Shown here one piece after another: positions 14,838-23,765 of a DNA stretch of 40,429 nt. Numbering within the stretch: the first letter of the stretch is position 1; every line of letters begins with the position of its first letter. The stretch covers positions 1-40,429 of IMG/VR virus record IMGVR_UViG_3300010430_000173; one strand, given 5' to 3'. The notes below the pieces were generated by a model. That model worked only from the letters and a program-made list of their open reading frames with translations. It did no database searches and was not told the DNA's origin. This stretch comes from a virus. Made by a program: the position numbers and the translations under genes.

Positions 14838-15861
14838 TGGCGACCTCCGCATAGTTCACCGCGAGGAATCCAGATATGGACCAAACCGCTTTCGGGTAGA
14901 GTTTCTGGACCTCTTGCGCCATGTACCCGATATGCAAGGGACCGCCCCAAACGTAGCGGAACAGATAGACACCCAGCCCCTTGTGTTCTCCGATCCTCTG
15001 AACATCCGTTTTCAAGCGGCGATCCGAGAACATGAACGCGGCCTGTGCGCCGGTGCCGAGAAGGTTGTACAGCCCTTGCCGCTCGGCATTCTGCTGACCT
15101 ATCTGATTTTGGGCGAGGTTGGCGTTGCCATAGATCGCACCCATAATATCTGCCGGCGCAATGCTTTGCTGGGGAGAGTTGACGAAGGACGGTCCTTGAA
15201 CCTGGGAACCGGACATCATCGCAGCCAATTCATTGAGGGGCTGGGAACGCTGCTGGATCATCTCGTTGATGCCCCGATCCCGCTGATTGGCCTCAAGCCC
15301 GTACAACTGAGAAGCCTGACCGAGCGCCGCGTTTTCCACCGCAAGCCGGGCGTCGTTTTGGGAACGGGAGAATTGATCCATCTCGTTGCGGAAGGCTTCC
15401 GTGCCCGACGTAAAGCCCTGGTTTGCGAGACGGGTTTCAAGCGCCGCGCGTTCCTGTTCCAGCTGCGGATTGATGCGCTGATAAAGAGAATCCGCAACTC
15501 GGGTCCGGGTGTCTTCGTTCAGCGTCGGCGCAGCACCAAGGGACGAGAAGTCTAGGGGCTGGGAAAGCCTGCTTCCTATCGCGTCAAGCTGGTTGTTGGC
15601 CGTCTGGCCGTATTTCTGGGACGCCTGCGTTTGCAGGTCGAAAATCGCCTGTTGTTCGGGGGACAGGGTTTGCGTCGCGGAATACTGGGGCGTGCCGTCC
15701 TCTGCCTTGCCGCGCTGGGTGTATTCCAACGTCCCGCCCGGCGTGTACTGGTTGACCATGTTGATATTGGCCTGGGCAACAGCCGCTTCCTTGTTCGCGG
15801 CGGCTTGCGCGGCGGCGGTCTTATCCGGGTCCGGCAGGGTCGGCGCTTTGGTTTTGCACAT
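14830..15861 (-). CDS. Virion protein with C-terminal S74 intramolecular chaperone-like domain
   Basis: 343 residues. The N-terminal half is helical and Gln/Ala-rich. The last 65 residues (FSDRRLKTDVQRIG, YLFRYVWGG, HIGYMAQEVQKLYPKAV, FLAVNYAEV) match the peptidase S74 domain. That domain trimerises phage fibres and then cleaves itself off at the SDRRLK serine. Finding it on an internal-protein-like body rather than a long fibre is slightly unusual but seen in related short-tailed phages. ATG 15861 has AAGGA eight bases upstream; the longer frame from 15927 overlaps the acetyltransferase gene. Confidence 0.75.
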   Translation of the reverse strand: MCKTKAPTLPDPDKTAAAQAAANKEAAVAQANINMVNQYTPGGTLEYTQRGKAEDGTPQYSATQTLSPEQQAIFDLQTQASQKYGQTANNQLDAIGSRLSQPLDFSSLGAAPTLNEDTRTRVADSLYQRINPQLEQERAALETRLANQGFTSGTEAFRNEMDQFSRSQNDARLAVENAALGQASQLYGLEANQRDRGINEMIQQRSQPLNELAAMMSGSQVQGPSFVNSPQQSIAPADIMGAIYGNANLAQNQIGQQNAERQGLYNLLGTGAQAAFMFSDRRLKTDVQRIGEHKGLGVYLFRYVWGGPLHIGYMAQEVQKLYPKAVWSISGFLAVNYAEVANV

Positions 15862-15866
15862 GATCG

Positions 15867-16334
15867 TTATCCTTGGAATTCGTAGGTCATCTGAATGGCG
15901 GTCTCTTTGAAACCCATGCGCCGCCACAGCTTGGCGACCCTCAAATCAGTCAGCGCGGCGACGTTCAGGCGCTTGCACCCCATCGCCCTCAGTTCTTGAA
16001 GCCCGTATTTGACCAAGGCTTTCCCGACGCCTCTTCGGTGTTCCTTGAGAACAAACAGGGCGTCTTCCTCGGCGATGAAGTCGCCGTTGTGCATGTCATT
16101 GGTAATGTAGACGTTCGCGTAACCGACCGGCCTCCCATCCAAGCGAGCAAGAAAAGTCAGCAACGCGCCCGCCCTTGACGCTTTCACGTACTCGTCCAGC
16201 CTTGGTGCATATGGCGAAACCTCCACGCCCTGCGCCTTGAGGCGGTCGGCCATCTCGGCATAGTGCTGGCGATAAAGAGATTCTATTTCTGGATACGTCG
16301 CCTCGAAGTCTTCCGTTGAAAAGCGATAGATCAC
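15867..16334 (-). CDS. GNAT-family N-acetyltransferase
   Basis: 155 residues. The acetyl-CoA pyrophosphate loop is visible as EHRRGVGKALVKYGL (motif A, R-x-x-G-x-G/A), preceded by the DALFVLKEHRR strand and followed by a conserved late NVAALTDLRVAKLWRRMGFK motif B. Genes of this type are common within the tail modules of short-tailed phages, where they may acetylate a virion or host protein. The target is unknown. The GTG start at 16334 overlaps the upstream stop as GTGA, so it is translated together with the nozzle protein. Confidence 0.88.
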   Translation of the reverse strand: MIYRFSTEDFEATYPEIESLYRQHYAEMADRLKAQGVEVSPYAPRLDEYVKASRAGALLTFLARLDGRPVGYANVYITNDMHNGDFIAEEDALFVLKEHRRGVGKALVKYGLQELRAMGCKRLNVAALTDLRVAKLWRRMGFKETAIQMTYEFQG

Positions 16335-17839
16335 AACTGCCCGCCCTCAACGTAGGTGTAATTCGTCGCAATCCATGACGGCCTGGCCGAAGTCGTCGAT
16401 CCACGGATACGCACCGCGGCCGAACGCCCTACCCCTCTGACACCCCGCCAGCCTCGATAAATCTGGTCCGCAGATCCCCAAGTCCCGATACCCCACTTTG
16501 AAATGCCCCACCGGGCGGCAGACGTGGCGGATTCCACCGTTACCCCTTGGAAGGTCTTGATCTGGAAATCCACGTTCATCTCAATCGCTGCGGATGGATT
16601 CCCGTCCGATTGAAAGATGGTCTCAACGAGTTTGAAGGACTTCTTCTTGTTCGGAGATCCGAAGTAGGAGAATGCTTGCAGCCCGTCCCAGTTGATGTTG
16701 GACCCGCCGTCCGAATTGCCGTCGTCGTATTTGTAGACCTTCCCATCGGTCCCGCCGAAATACGCCTCGTCCCCCTTCATGCCCCAGCAAATCGCGTTGA
16801 TGCCGGTAAACCTGCAAGGTGCCCCCGTGATGGTGTTAAACACGAACTGGTTAAACGCGGTCGTGGACTGGGGAATGTTGAAGATAAACTGCGTACCCCT
16901 CGGATAGATGAAGGGTTGCCAGCCATACAACGTCCCGAACTCCCGGACCGCGTCGTTGACCGCCTTGTTGATCTGGGAAGACAGCGCCACAATTTCCGCT
17001 TGGGATGTGTCGCGCTGAAGCCCTGCCGAAAGGGGAATAAACCCGTCCTGCGTCATCACCACGATATCGCCGCCGGCTTTGATCAGGCACCGTCGCCCAA
17101 TCGGCCGGCCAATCTCAAACCGCCCTACAAGCGACCATGTGGAAGCGGAAGCGGGATCGGTCCCCTGGTAGACAATCGCCTCGCCCTCGGACGTGAGGAA
17201 CACCGCAGCGTCGTCCATGCCGTCGCCGTTATCCCTGGTCCACGTCCCCATTGCGACGATATAGCCGCCTTTCCTCGCTACCCCGGCAAGGGAGAAGGCC
17301 GTGAACGCTCCACCAATGGCGTTGACCGCGCCGTAATGGGCTGTGAGGGAATTGACCTCCCCAACCCACAAGCGCCGTTGATGCAGGTTCGCCCAAATCA
17401 GATTGGCTTGTGTCGGTCCGGTAATCGTGGCGTTAGCCCATGTCGAACCGTTGTACGTCCTCGGAGTGTCGGCCCCGTTGCAGATGAAGAGAAACTGTCC
17501 CGCGCCTGTCCCGATCTGGACTTGCTGCCAGCGGTTATTGGATGCCCCAGTGACAACCGCAGCCCCCACGGCGCCAGACCCCGATACGTCGTAGATCGAA
17601 CCGCCATTGGCCGCGAAGAGTTCCGCCACCCCATCAACGCCGGTGTATTCAAGCAGGGACTCGACATTCCCGCTCATGCCCGTCGCGAAGGACGTATATC
17701 CACGCCGGACAGTCACCTTGTCCGTCGAGGGGAAAAGGTTGTCCAGGATAACGGCGTTTTCAATCGGCATATCGGCAAGCGCCTGCCGCGTGTCCCAACC
17801 GCCAATCGGAGGGGGGAACGCCTTGGACTTCGATTTCAT
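16331..17839 (-). CDS. Tail nozzle / packaged-DNA stabilisation protein (P22 gp10-like)
   Basis: 502 residues. The opening PPPIGGWDTRQALADMPIEN and DNLFPSTDKVTVRRGYTSFA is the signature of the phage stabilisation family. The body is almost entirely beta-strand, with repeated Trp and Gly turns suitable for a beta-propeller (WANLHQRRLWVGEVNS; GVARKGGYIVAMGTWTRDNG). Nozzle proteins extend the tail hub and close the DNA channel. The gene overlaps the adaptor gene upstream by ATGA, as expected for the gp4-gp10 order in P22-like phages. Confidence 0.82.
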   Translation of the reverse strand: MKSKSKAFPPPIGGWDTRQALADMPIENAVILDNLFPSTDKVTVRRGYTSFATGMSGNVESLLEYTGVDGVAELFAANGGSIYDVSGSGAVGAAVVTGASNNRWQQVQIGTGAGQFLFICNGADTPRTYNGSTWANATITGPTQANLIWANLHQRRLWVGEVNSLTAHYGAVNAIGGAFTAFSLAGVARKGGYIVAMGTWTRDNGDGMDDAAVFLTSEGEAIVYQGTDPASASTWSLVGRFEIGRPIGRRCLIKAGGDIVVMTQDGFIPLSAGLQRDTSQAEIVALSSQINKAVNDAVREFGTLYGWQPFIYPRGTQFIFNIPQSTTAFNQFVFNTITGAPCRFTGINAICWGMKGDEAYFGGTDGKVYKYDDGNSDGGSNINWDGLQAFSYFGSPNKKKSFKLVETIFQSDGNPSAAIEMNVDFQIKTFQGVTVESATSAARWGISKWGIGTWGSADQIYRGWRGVRGVGRSAAVRIRGSTTSARPSWIATNYTYVEGGQL

Positions 17840-18534
17840 ACCGAGTAATCGACTATCGGAGCGCCGGTGAAGTGACGACCGCCGAAGATGTCACCGGCAG
17901 ACAGAATGCCCCCGGTCGGCTGGTCGTTCTTCACAAGCTTTTTCATGTAGGTCAGCAAATCCCGGTTGGCCATTTGCGAGGGAAGCCCTTCGGATTCGAG
18001 ATAGGCAAACCGCGTCGCCAGGGTCAGCAATTCCTCGTCGAGAATTCCGGTATCCGTATCCGCCGCGAAAGCGCTCTGCGGGGTTTCGTCGGACGCTTGG
18101 CACCAGTTCTTGGAGATGTACTCGAAAGCCAAACTGTTGCCTGCGGAATAGGCCGGCAGGATGGAAACAGCACCGCCACGATAGATGTACTTCCTGCGGG
18201 TTCCTGAATAGGCGGTCGCCTTCAGGCCCTGCCACTCGACCGAGGAAACCGGGCCGTCGATCTTGCGCTTTTCGGTCCTGTCCCAAAACGCCTCGGGGAC
18301 GAACCGGTCAAAGTCGCTGGGGAGGATGGCGGTTTGCGTCTCACCGGATATGGTGGTGAACGTCTGTTCCTTTCGGAGAACCTGCCAGGGAACCGCCCGC
18401 ATCAGATCCAGGCCGCACTTATTCACGATGCGGAGCATCTTCTTTGCCGAGGGATCGGTGTTCCCCGCCAAGGTGGCAAGGTCCGGGCCGTTCACCTCGT
18501 CGAGTGCGCCCTGAACGATGGTCAGGAGCGTCAT
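17836..18534 (-). CDS. Head-tail adaptor (P22 gp4 / tail-tube A position)
   Basis: 232 residues. It opens with a helix (TLLTIVQGALDEVNGPD), then MLRIVNKCGLDLMRAVPWQV LRKEQTF, beta strands (TAILPSDFDRFVPEAFWD) and a helical end. This layout fits the adaptor family that docks onto the portal and starts tail assembly. The start was set at ATG 18534 because it overlaps the preceding stop as ATGA; the longer frame from 18603 is mostly His/Arg-rich read-through of the upstream gene. It precedes the nozzle gene by ATGA. Confidence 0.75.
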   Translation of the reverse strand: MTLLTIVQGALDEVNGPDLATLAGNTDPSAKKMLRIVNKCGLDLMRAVPWQVLRKEQTFTTISGETQTAILPSDFDRFVPEAFWDRTEKRKIDGPVSSVEWQGLKATAYSGTRRKYIYRGGAVSILPAYSAGNSLAFEYISKNWCQASDETPQSAFAADTDTGILDEELLTLATRFAYLESEGLPSQMANRDLLTYMKKLVKNDQPTGGILSAGDIFGGRHFTGAPIVDYSV

Positions 18535-18770
18535 GCGAGCGCGACCATGTTGGTGGCGTCGGTGTTGGTGCTCATCACCCGCTTGGTCTTGACGGGAATC
18601 CACGTTCCCGCCGCAACCCCGACAAAGGTCACGGAAACGCCCTCGTCATTCAGGCAAGCCACATCACCGGCACCGCCGACATAGATCGACCGGGCCGGAT
18701 AAGCCAAGTCCACAGTATCGCTCTTGCTCACTGCGAAAAACCGGCCAGACGGCCTTGTCTCGTCGCTCAT
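18531..18770 (-). CDS. Spike-base-type small virion protein (RCAP_rcc01079-like)
   Basis: 79 residues. The pattern SDTVDLAYPARSIYVGGAGD, then VTFVGVAAGTWIPVKTKRV and a closing TNTDATNMVALA follows the small beta-barrel spike-base proteins first described from the Rhodobacter gene transfer agent. In the GTA it forms the base of the head spike. It is coupled by ATGA to genes on both sides. Presence in a P22-like morphogenesis operon suggests a head or vertex decoration role. Confidence 0.78.
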   Translation of the reverse strand: MSDETRPSGRFFAVSKSDTVDLAYPARSIYVGGAGDVACLNDEGVSVTFVGVAAGTWIPVKTKRVMSTNTDATNMVALA

Positions 18771-19459
18771 GTCAGAAACTCCATTCTTTCGTGAATTCCA
18801 CGGCAAACGTGGGTTACGTCGTAATCCCCAACATCACAGAGGGCCTTGAGGAATCCGCCGCTTCGGTTTTCAAAGAAGTCAGGGAGCGTGCGGACGATTT
18901 CGGCCAGCCGTTCCGCTTGCAGAAGCAGTTCCAGCCGCGTCAGGAACGACCCCCCGCATTGCACCTGGATCAAGTCTTGAACCGGCTCGTTCCGGTAGAT
19001 GTGCGAGGTCTCCCCATAAGAGGAATCCGCGCCAAAGAGATAGATTTTCTCATATCCCGCCTTGATGCCTAAAAGGCACCCCGCAACGATTGTGGAGGGG
19101 CCTGGAATGCTTCCTGCCGTCTTCCAGCACTCTGAGGCATTGGCGAAGGTCTGAGGGTGGCAATGGGCATGGACAACAGCTTTGCCCGAACAATGGTTCG
19201 CTGCCGTGTCGCTAGGGTCCACAGTGAAGAAAAAGCACAAAACGCCATTAGCCCGAAGCCAAGGGGCGGTTTGGTTGATGGCCCAAATATCACCGGGCCA
19301 GGTACGTAATTCGTCCAGGTGTTCAGAAAGAGACGGCCCGCCGCCAACTAAGGCAAGCGGGCCGTTTCCATTCGGTTCCGGCAGATCGGGCGAGTGCCGC
19401 GCCTGTTCCTCCATCGTGGAGGCGTCAACGCAGCACCGCGCCGTAATCTTCAGCTTCAC
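18767..19459 (-). CDS. Rossmann-like MptE/DUF115-type protein
   Basis: 230 residues. The nucleotide-binding-type loop LALVGGGPSLSEHLDELRTW is followed by DIWAINQTAPWLRANGVLCF and VDPSD. Later come STIVAGCLLGIKAGYEKIYL FGADSS. This strand-loop-helix pattern with GGGPS and a late FGxD matches DUF115/MptE-like proteins that sit near surface-glycan or motility genes. A role in decorating virion glycans or nucleotides is possible. Its GTG start overlaps the upstream stop (GTGA). Function within a structural operon is unclear. Confidence 0.65.
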   Translation of the reverse strand: MKLKITARCCVDASTMEEQARHSPDLPEPNGNGPLALVGGGPSLSEHLDELRTWPGDIWAINQTAPWLRANGVLCFFFTVDPSDTAANHCSGKAVVHAHCHPQTFANASECWKTAGSIPGPSTIVAGCLLGIKAGYEKIYLFGADSSYGETSHIYRNEPVQDLIQVQCGGSFLTRLELLLQAERLAEIVRTLPDFFENRSGGFLKALCDVGDYDVTHVCRGIHERMEFLT

Positions 19460-19659
19460 GACGCCATCAAGCCCTTTTCCTGCAAGAGCGTGATAATCGC
19501 ATCGACGGCGGCGTTGGTGTTGCCCAAGGTGCCGCTCGTATTGGTGACAACCGCCGCCTGATCGGAGGGGGTCGCGCCATGGAAGCCGATAAGGTCGGTT
19601 GCGGATTGCCCCAAAACGGTGCCGTCCGAACCGCCGTCGGAAAGTTGCTTCTCAGCCAT
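19456..19659 (-). CDS. Small structural protein (head-fibre-like motif)
   Basis: 67 residues. The core DGTVLGQSATDLIGFHGATP SDQ matches the G-x-S-x-x-D-x-IGF-x-G-TP motif repeated in small phage head-fibre and decoration proteins. A variable Ala/Thr segment and a short helix (DAIITLLQEKGLM) follow. It lies 15 bases behind the coat protein gene, where decoration proteins are commonly encoded. Copy number and position on the capsid are inferred. Confidence 0.7.
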   Translation of the reverse strand: MAEKQLSDGGSDGTVLGQSATDLIGFHGATPSDQAAVVTNTSGTLGNTNAAVDAIITLLQEKGLMAS

Positions 19660-19674
19660 TTCATTTACTCCTGG

Positions 19675-20922
19675 TTAGGACGAGCCGCTCTGGCGAACAG
19701 CCAGACGCTTGTCGATGGTTCTGGCGGCATAGAGGATATCCAGGCGCCACATGGATTCGTCCGAGATGCCGTCATAGACCGGGATGACGCGAACCGACGT
19801 CCCCTTGTAGGTCTGGCGACCCACATCATTTGCACCCGGCGGCTTGATCAGCGGAACGGAAACGAGAGCGAAGGCGTTCTTGGTGAACGACATATTCTGC
19901 CGATAAACGCCGCCATCCGAGCCGACCGGGACCACCACGGCCCCATCCAGATCGGAAAGGCTGGTGTCGATGGTCTTGTGAGCACCGGTCCAGACCATCG
20001 CCGGGGAGAAGGTGATATCCACCTGGTTGCCCGAAGCGTTGGCCGTGGAAACAACGGTGAACTGCTTCTCGAAACTCAGGCGCGCCTTCGTCACCGGGTT
20101 CACCGCATAGACGCCCGTGATCTTGAACACGTCACCAACCGCAACGGCGGGAGCCGAGGCCGTGAAACCATCAACGGTGATGGTCTGTTGGTCCGTGTCC
20201 TTCACATCGGCGTAGGATATGGTCGATGTCGTTACCGAACCATCAACGGCAATGGTCGAACCCGCCCACGTCCCGAACGTATGCGTTGCCACGTTTTGGG
20301 TCATGTAGGTGTCGAGATTACCGATCATGCCAGTCGTGCCTTTACGGTAGGCGGGCTTGGCGATGGTGTCGGTGAACAAGGCCGTCTGCGACCCGACAAG
20401 GCCCCAGTGATCAGCCGGCGCAAGAACAGAGCAACGACCGTCCTGCGGCATGGCGTACTCGTCCATGCGTTCCGGTCCCTTCGCGAAGTCGGCAAACGAG
20501 TTGATCGTTTGACCCGGCGTGCCGACCCAGTTCGGGATGTCCTTGTAGAGCGCGTGAAGATCCACATCCACCTGATTGGCCAACTGGACCATTGCAGGCT
20601 TCAAGACGCGCTCAGACAGTTCCTTGATGCTCAAGGTGAGTTCCTGGGAAGTGAACTTGAAATCCACGCCCTTGCGCTTATCGACCGTGATAGTGGTCTT
20701 GCCTTCCGTCACAGTCTGCGCCGATGCCGTGGCACCATCACGGACCGTGAAGTCAGCGGGCTTACGGATGGTCAGCGTGTCGCCAACTTCGTAGCCGTTC
20801 ACGTTTTTGTTGATGTCTTCCTCGTAACCACGGAAGACTTTCTTCGCCATCACCAACTCGTTGTCGAGGATGGCCACCGCCGCTTTCGCGATGATATCGG
20901 CGGTAAGTGTCGTGTTAGCCAT
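19675..20922 (-). CDS. P22-type major capsid protein
   Basis: 415 residues, close to the 430 of P22 coat protein. The start (MANTTLTADIIAKAAVAILD NELVMAKKVFRGYEEDI) and VGDTLTIRKPADFTVRDG, then KGVDFKFTSQELTLSIKELS ER, are typical of the P22 coat family, which has an HK97 fold with an extra inserted domain. The insertion domain probably lies around residues 215-330, which are beta-rich. It assembles on the scaffold encoded just upstream. A good ribosome site (GGAGG) precedes ATG 20922. Confidence 0.92.
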   Translation of the reverse strand: MANTTLTADIIAKAAVAILDNELVMAKKVFRGYEEDINKNVNGYEVGDTLTIRKPADFTVRDGATASAQTVTEGKTTITVDKRKGVDFKFTSQELTLSIKELSERVLKPAMVQLANQVDVDLHALYKDIPNWVGTPGQTINSFADFAKGPERMDEYAMPQDGRCSVLAPADHWGLVGSQTALFTDTIAKPAYRKGTTGMIGNLDTYMTQNVATHTFGTWAGSTIAVDGSVTTSTISYADVKDTDQQTITVDGFTASAPAVAVGDVFKITGVYAVNPVTKARLSFEKQFTVVSTANASGNQVDITFSPAMVWTGAHKTIDTSLSDLDGAVVVPVGSDGGVYRQNMSFTKNAFALVSVPLIKPPGANDVGRQTYKGTSVRVIPVYDGISDESMWRLDILYAARTIDKRLAVRQSGSS

Positions 20923-20972
20923 TTCTGGCCTCCTTCATGGGAAAGCGGCGTCTCTCGACGCTGCGTTGCGTG

Positions 20973-21872
20973 TTATCCCGGCAGACCCAAAAGCTTGGCC
21001 ATCTCTCCCGGCGACATGGAGGCAACATCACGTTGCGCCTTGCCACCCTTCGAGGAACGGCCCTTCACGGGTTCTGCGGGTTTCGGTTTCGGCGATTTCT
21101 TCGCCTGGGCCTGCATCTTGTCGTACTGCGCCGCCTTCCAGACAGCCAAGGTCACTTCAGGGTTCAACGCCCAGTCACGGGACGCTTGGTCCTTGTCCAT
21201 GCCGAGATTGTTCACCGCGTAGTCGATGACTTCCGGCAGTTTCTCGGCTTTGAAGCCCTTGACCTTGGATTCGATCTTCGCCTCGCCCTCCGCGATGCGC
21301 CGTTGCATTTCTGCCTGCTGCGCTTGCGTGAGTTCGGCCTCCTTCTGGCTGACGGTACTGACGACTTGCTGGAACTCGGCCTGCTTCTTGGACAGTTGGT
21401 CCGATATGCGCCGTGCTCTATCCGGTTCGGACTGCCACAACGCATTCAAGTCCACGCCCTGAAGCTGCTCGATCTCCGCTTTGATCTGCAAACCTCTGGA
21501 ATATGCATCCAGTGTCTCGCCGTTGAGGGATTGAAGCTTCTCGACTGCGCTTTCCCGCGCTTCGATGGTCTTCGCCCGCTCTGCGATGTCCTGGGTTTTG
21601 CGTGTGTAGTCAGACCACACGCTATCTGCGAATTCCTGCGCCTGGGCTGCGACCTCTTTGGCCGTTCCTTTCGCGGAAAACGTCTTCTTGTTCCCTCCGA
21701 AGTTGAGTTCTACTTCCTCATCTTCTTCGGTTTCCTCGGGATCGGGCTCTTCACCTTCTTCCTCGGTTTCGTCTGCCTCGATCTCGTCCGTTTCGGCCTC
21801 TTCGGCTTCGACTTCCTCGACTTCGGCGGCTTCTGCTTCGATCTCCTGATCGACTACAGATTCATCACTCAT
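20973..21872 (-). CDS. Scaffolding protein
   Basis: 299 residues. The first 55 residues are extremely acidic (repeats of E, D, EAEE), then a short beta unit (EVELNFGGNKKTFSAKG), a long coiled coil (about 95-225, rich in Q, E, K, A) and a basic C-terminus (KKSPKPKPAEPVKGRSSKGG K) ending in a helix SPGEMAKLLGL. An acidic head, coiled coil and basic coat-binding tail in the gene between portal and coat is the standard scaffold arrangement in P22-like phages. It is expected to leave the head after assembly. Confidence 0.87.
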   Translation of the reverse strand: MSDESVVDQEIEAEAAEVEEVEAEEAETDEIEADETEEEGEEPDPEETEEDEEVELNFGGNKKTFSAKGTAKEVAAQAQEFADSVWSDYTRKTQDIAERAKTIEARESAVEKLQSLNGETLDAYSRGLQIKAEIEQLQGVDLNALWQSEPDRARRISDQLSKKQAEFQQVVSTVSQKEAELTQAQQAEMQRRIAEGEAKIESKVKGFKAEKLPEVIDYAVNNLGMDKDQASRDWALNPEVTLAVWKAAQYDKMQAQAKKSPKPKPAEPVKGRSSKGGKAQRDVASMSPGEMAKLLGLPG

Positions 21873-21887
21873 TAAAAAGGCTCCATC

Positions 21888-23765
21888 TTAGGGAAAAGGC
21901 GCGCCTCCCGGCGGGCCAGGGGGTTGGCCTTGCGGCCCTGGCGGTGCTCCTTGCGGCGGCACCATCGGCGGTGTGACAGGCATTCCCTCTGCCTGCTGTA
22001 TCTGCGGGGGAAGGAGCATCTTCAGACGCTCGGCAACCTTATCGGCCCCCTGGAAATCCATATGCTCAAGAACGATGTCCCCAATGAACTGCGCCGAGCC
22101 TGGAATGGCGCGCATCAACTCTATGAGGACTTCCCGCGTTTCTTCGCGCTGCGTGGCGTAGGACGGGCCGCTTGAGACGGTCACGTCGTATTTACCAATA
22201 GCGAGGTTGTAGAGTTCCGGTTCCCCGTCTTCTCCGATCATTCCGCCGCCGTCTTCCTGAGTAAGCTGAACCACCTTCTCGGCTTGGTCCTCGCCCAGAA
22301 TGCGGACGGTCTGCCTTGCGGAATAGACCGACGGGATAATCTCCACCAGACATCTCCCAGCGTACCGAATGGCTCTGGAAAGGTTGTCGATGAAGTGGAA
22401 GTTGGACACGTCCGACTCACGTTGACGAGCGAGGATCGCCTTGCCAGATGTCTCATTGGACTGCGCGCCAAGCGAACTGTCGTAGATCGACATGATTGAT
22501 TTCATGTCATCGGCGGCGGACAAGGACTCCTGAAGCACCCCGGCAGGAACACCAGCGAACGGCGTGCGCTGCGGTGCGTTCCCGGCTGATGGGTCATACT
22601 CAAGAAATGCGTGCGAACGGGTGTTAGCCGATTCCCACTTTCCTTCATGCCCATCAGGCACAAACCCAAGCGGGCCAACCCATGGGGCCTTCGGTGCCAG
22701 TGCCACGAGTTCCGTGGAAGCCGTGCGCCAGAAGTTGAACATGCTCTGAGGGTCTTTGGCGTCGCGGATCATGGAGCGGAAGTATCTCCGCCCGTCGATG
22801 ATCACTTCCTCGCCCCAAACCGGGCAAATCGGGATCATCGACCCCGGCCAATCCTCTTCCTTCAACACCTCATGCGCGTTGATGGTGCGCTTCTTGACCT
22901 CCCAGTAATCGACCTTGCGCCGGCGAACCTCTTCCAGCCCCATCATCTGGATGTAAAGCTGGGCGAGATCCTTATCCGATATTCCATCGACAGGAAGCCC
23001 GGCCTGTTCCGCCGCGACCTTCGCCATAAGCGGAAGCTGATCCTCACGAATGGGGCGCGGCATGTCCTCGCCCTGGGATTGGAACAGGATCAAGTCCCGC
23101 TCGCCCTTCTCCCTCAACCAGTAGTCCGCGACAACAACCTGTTCCTCAAGCATCCAGTTTTGGAAGTGCTCGTCGGACATCTCCCAATCCACCGGCTCGG
23201 CTTTGGGGAACTCCCTCTTGAACGCCGCTCGGCTCATCGGGTCCAGTTCGAACGCATACTCCCAATCGCTCGCATCGGCGGCGGTGGAATTGGCGTCCCA
23301 ATGGATCAACAGCGGATCGGCAACCCGGCGAATTCTCGCTTCGAGGTCGAATGAATCCGCGTGAGCGTATTCGATATCGATGCGGAAGAACCCGAAGCCC
23401 CCCGTTACGGCGTGGTCAATCGCCGTGTCATAAGCGATATCAGCGTCGGAGCCTCGCTCAATCGACCGGCACAGACCACCGATGATTTCCGCCGTGTTCT
23501 CGTCCGCTCCATTGTCCACCGGATGAACCGTGATGGACGGCTTGTTTTGACGGGCGTCGTTGACAACCTGCCGAATGAACGCGGGGAGTTTGTTGATGGT
23601 CAGGCACGGACGGCTTTCGGCCATGCGCTGCTTCTTGATCTGCTCCGGCCATTGCTCCGATAGGCGGGCAAAGCGGATGTCCTCACGCGCGGCTTGACGG
23701 TTGAAATCCGTCGCGGATTCCGACTCCTGGAATCGCTCTAGCGCGTCCCTTACGACATCATCCAT
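21888..23765 (-). CDS. Portal protein (P22-like)
   Basis: 625 residues, within the P22-like portal range (725 in P22). Recognisable stretches are FNRQAAREDIRFARLSEQWP, RPCLTINKLPAFIRQVVNDA RQNKPSI, and AYDTAIDHAVTGGFGFFRID IEY. Later come the helical stem and crown. The C-terminal tail is Pro/Gly/Gln-rich (PPQGAPPGPQGQPPGPPGG). It forms the dodecameric DNA channel at one capsid vertex and binds terminase. The ATG at 23765 overlaps the terminase stop as TAATG; an in-frame ATG at 23777 is also possible. Confidence 0.93.
   Translation of the reverse strand: MDDVVRDALERFQESESATDFNRQAAREDIRFARLSEQWPEQIKKQRMAESRPCLTINKLPAFIRQVVNDARQNKPSITVHPVDNGADENTAEIIGGLCRSIERGSDADIAYDTAIDHAVTGGFGFFRIDIEYAHADSFDLEARIRRVADPLLIHWDANSTAADASDWEYAFELDPMSRAAFKREFPKAEPVDWEMSDEHFQNWMLEEQVVVADYWLREKGERDLILFQSQGEDMPRPIREDQLPLMAKVAAEQAGLPVDGISDKDLAQLYIQMMGLEEVRRRKVDYWEVKKRTINAHEVLKEEDWPGSMIPICPVWGEEVIIDGRRYFRSMIRDAKDPQSMFNFWRTASTELVALAPKAPWVGPLGFVPDGHEGKWESANTRSHAFLEYDPSAGNAPQRTPFAGVPAGVLQESLSAADDMKSIMSIYDSSLGAQSNETSGKAILARQRESDVSNFHFIDNLSRAIRYAGRCLVEIIPSVYSARQTVRILGEDQAEKVVQLTQEDGGGMIGEDGEPELYNLAIGKYDVTVSSGPSYATQREETREVLIELMRAIPGSAQFIGDIVLEHMDFQGADKVAERLKMLLPPQIQQAEGMPVTPPMVPPQGAPPGPQGQPPGPPGGAPFP

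Noticed and set aside
16547-17848. 433-codon plus-strand frame opposite the nozzle gene
   Set aside because: Shadow of a well-supported beta-rich nozzle gene, rich in Arg and Pro, and without a ribosome site.
19579-21222. 547-codon plus-strand frame opposite the coat protein
   Set aside because: It is the antisense of the confidently assigned P22-type coat gene; composition is Arg/His-rich and no start signal is present.
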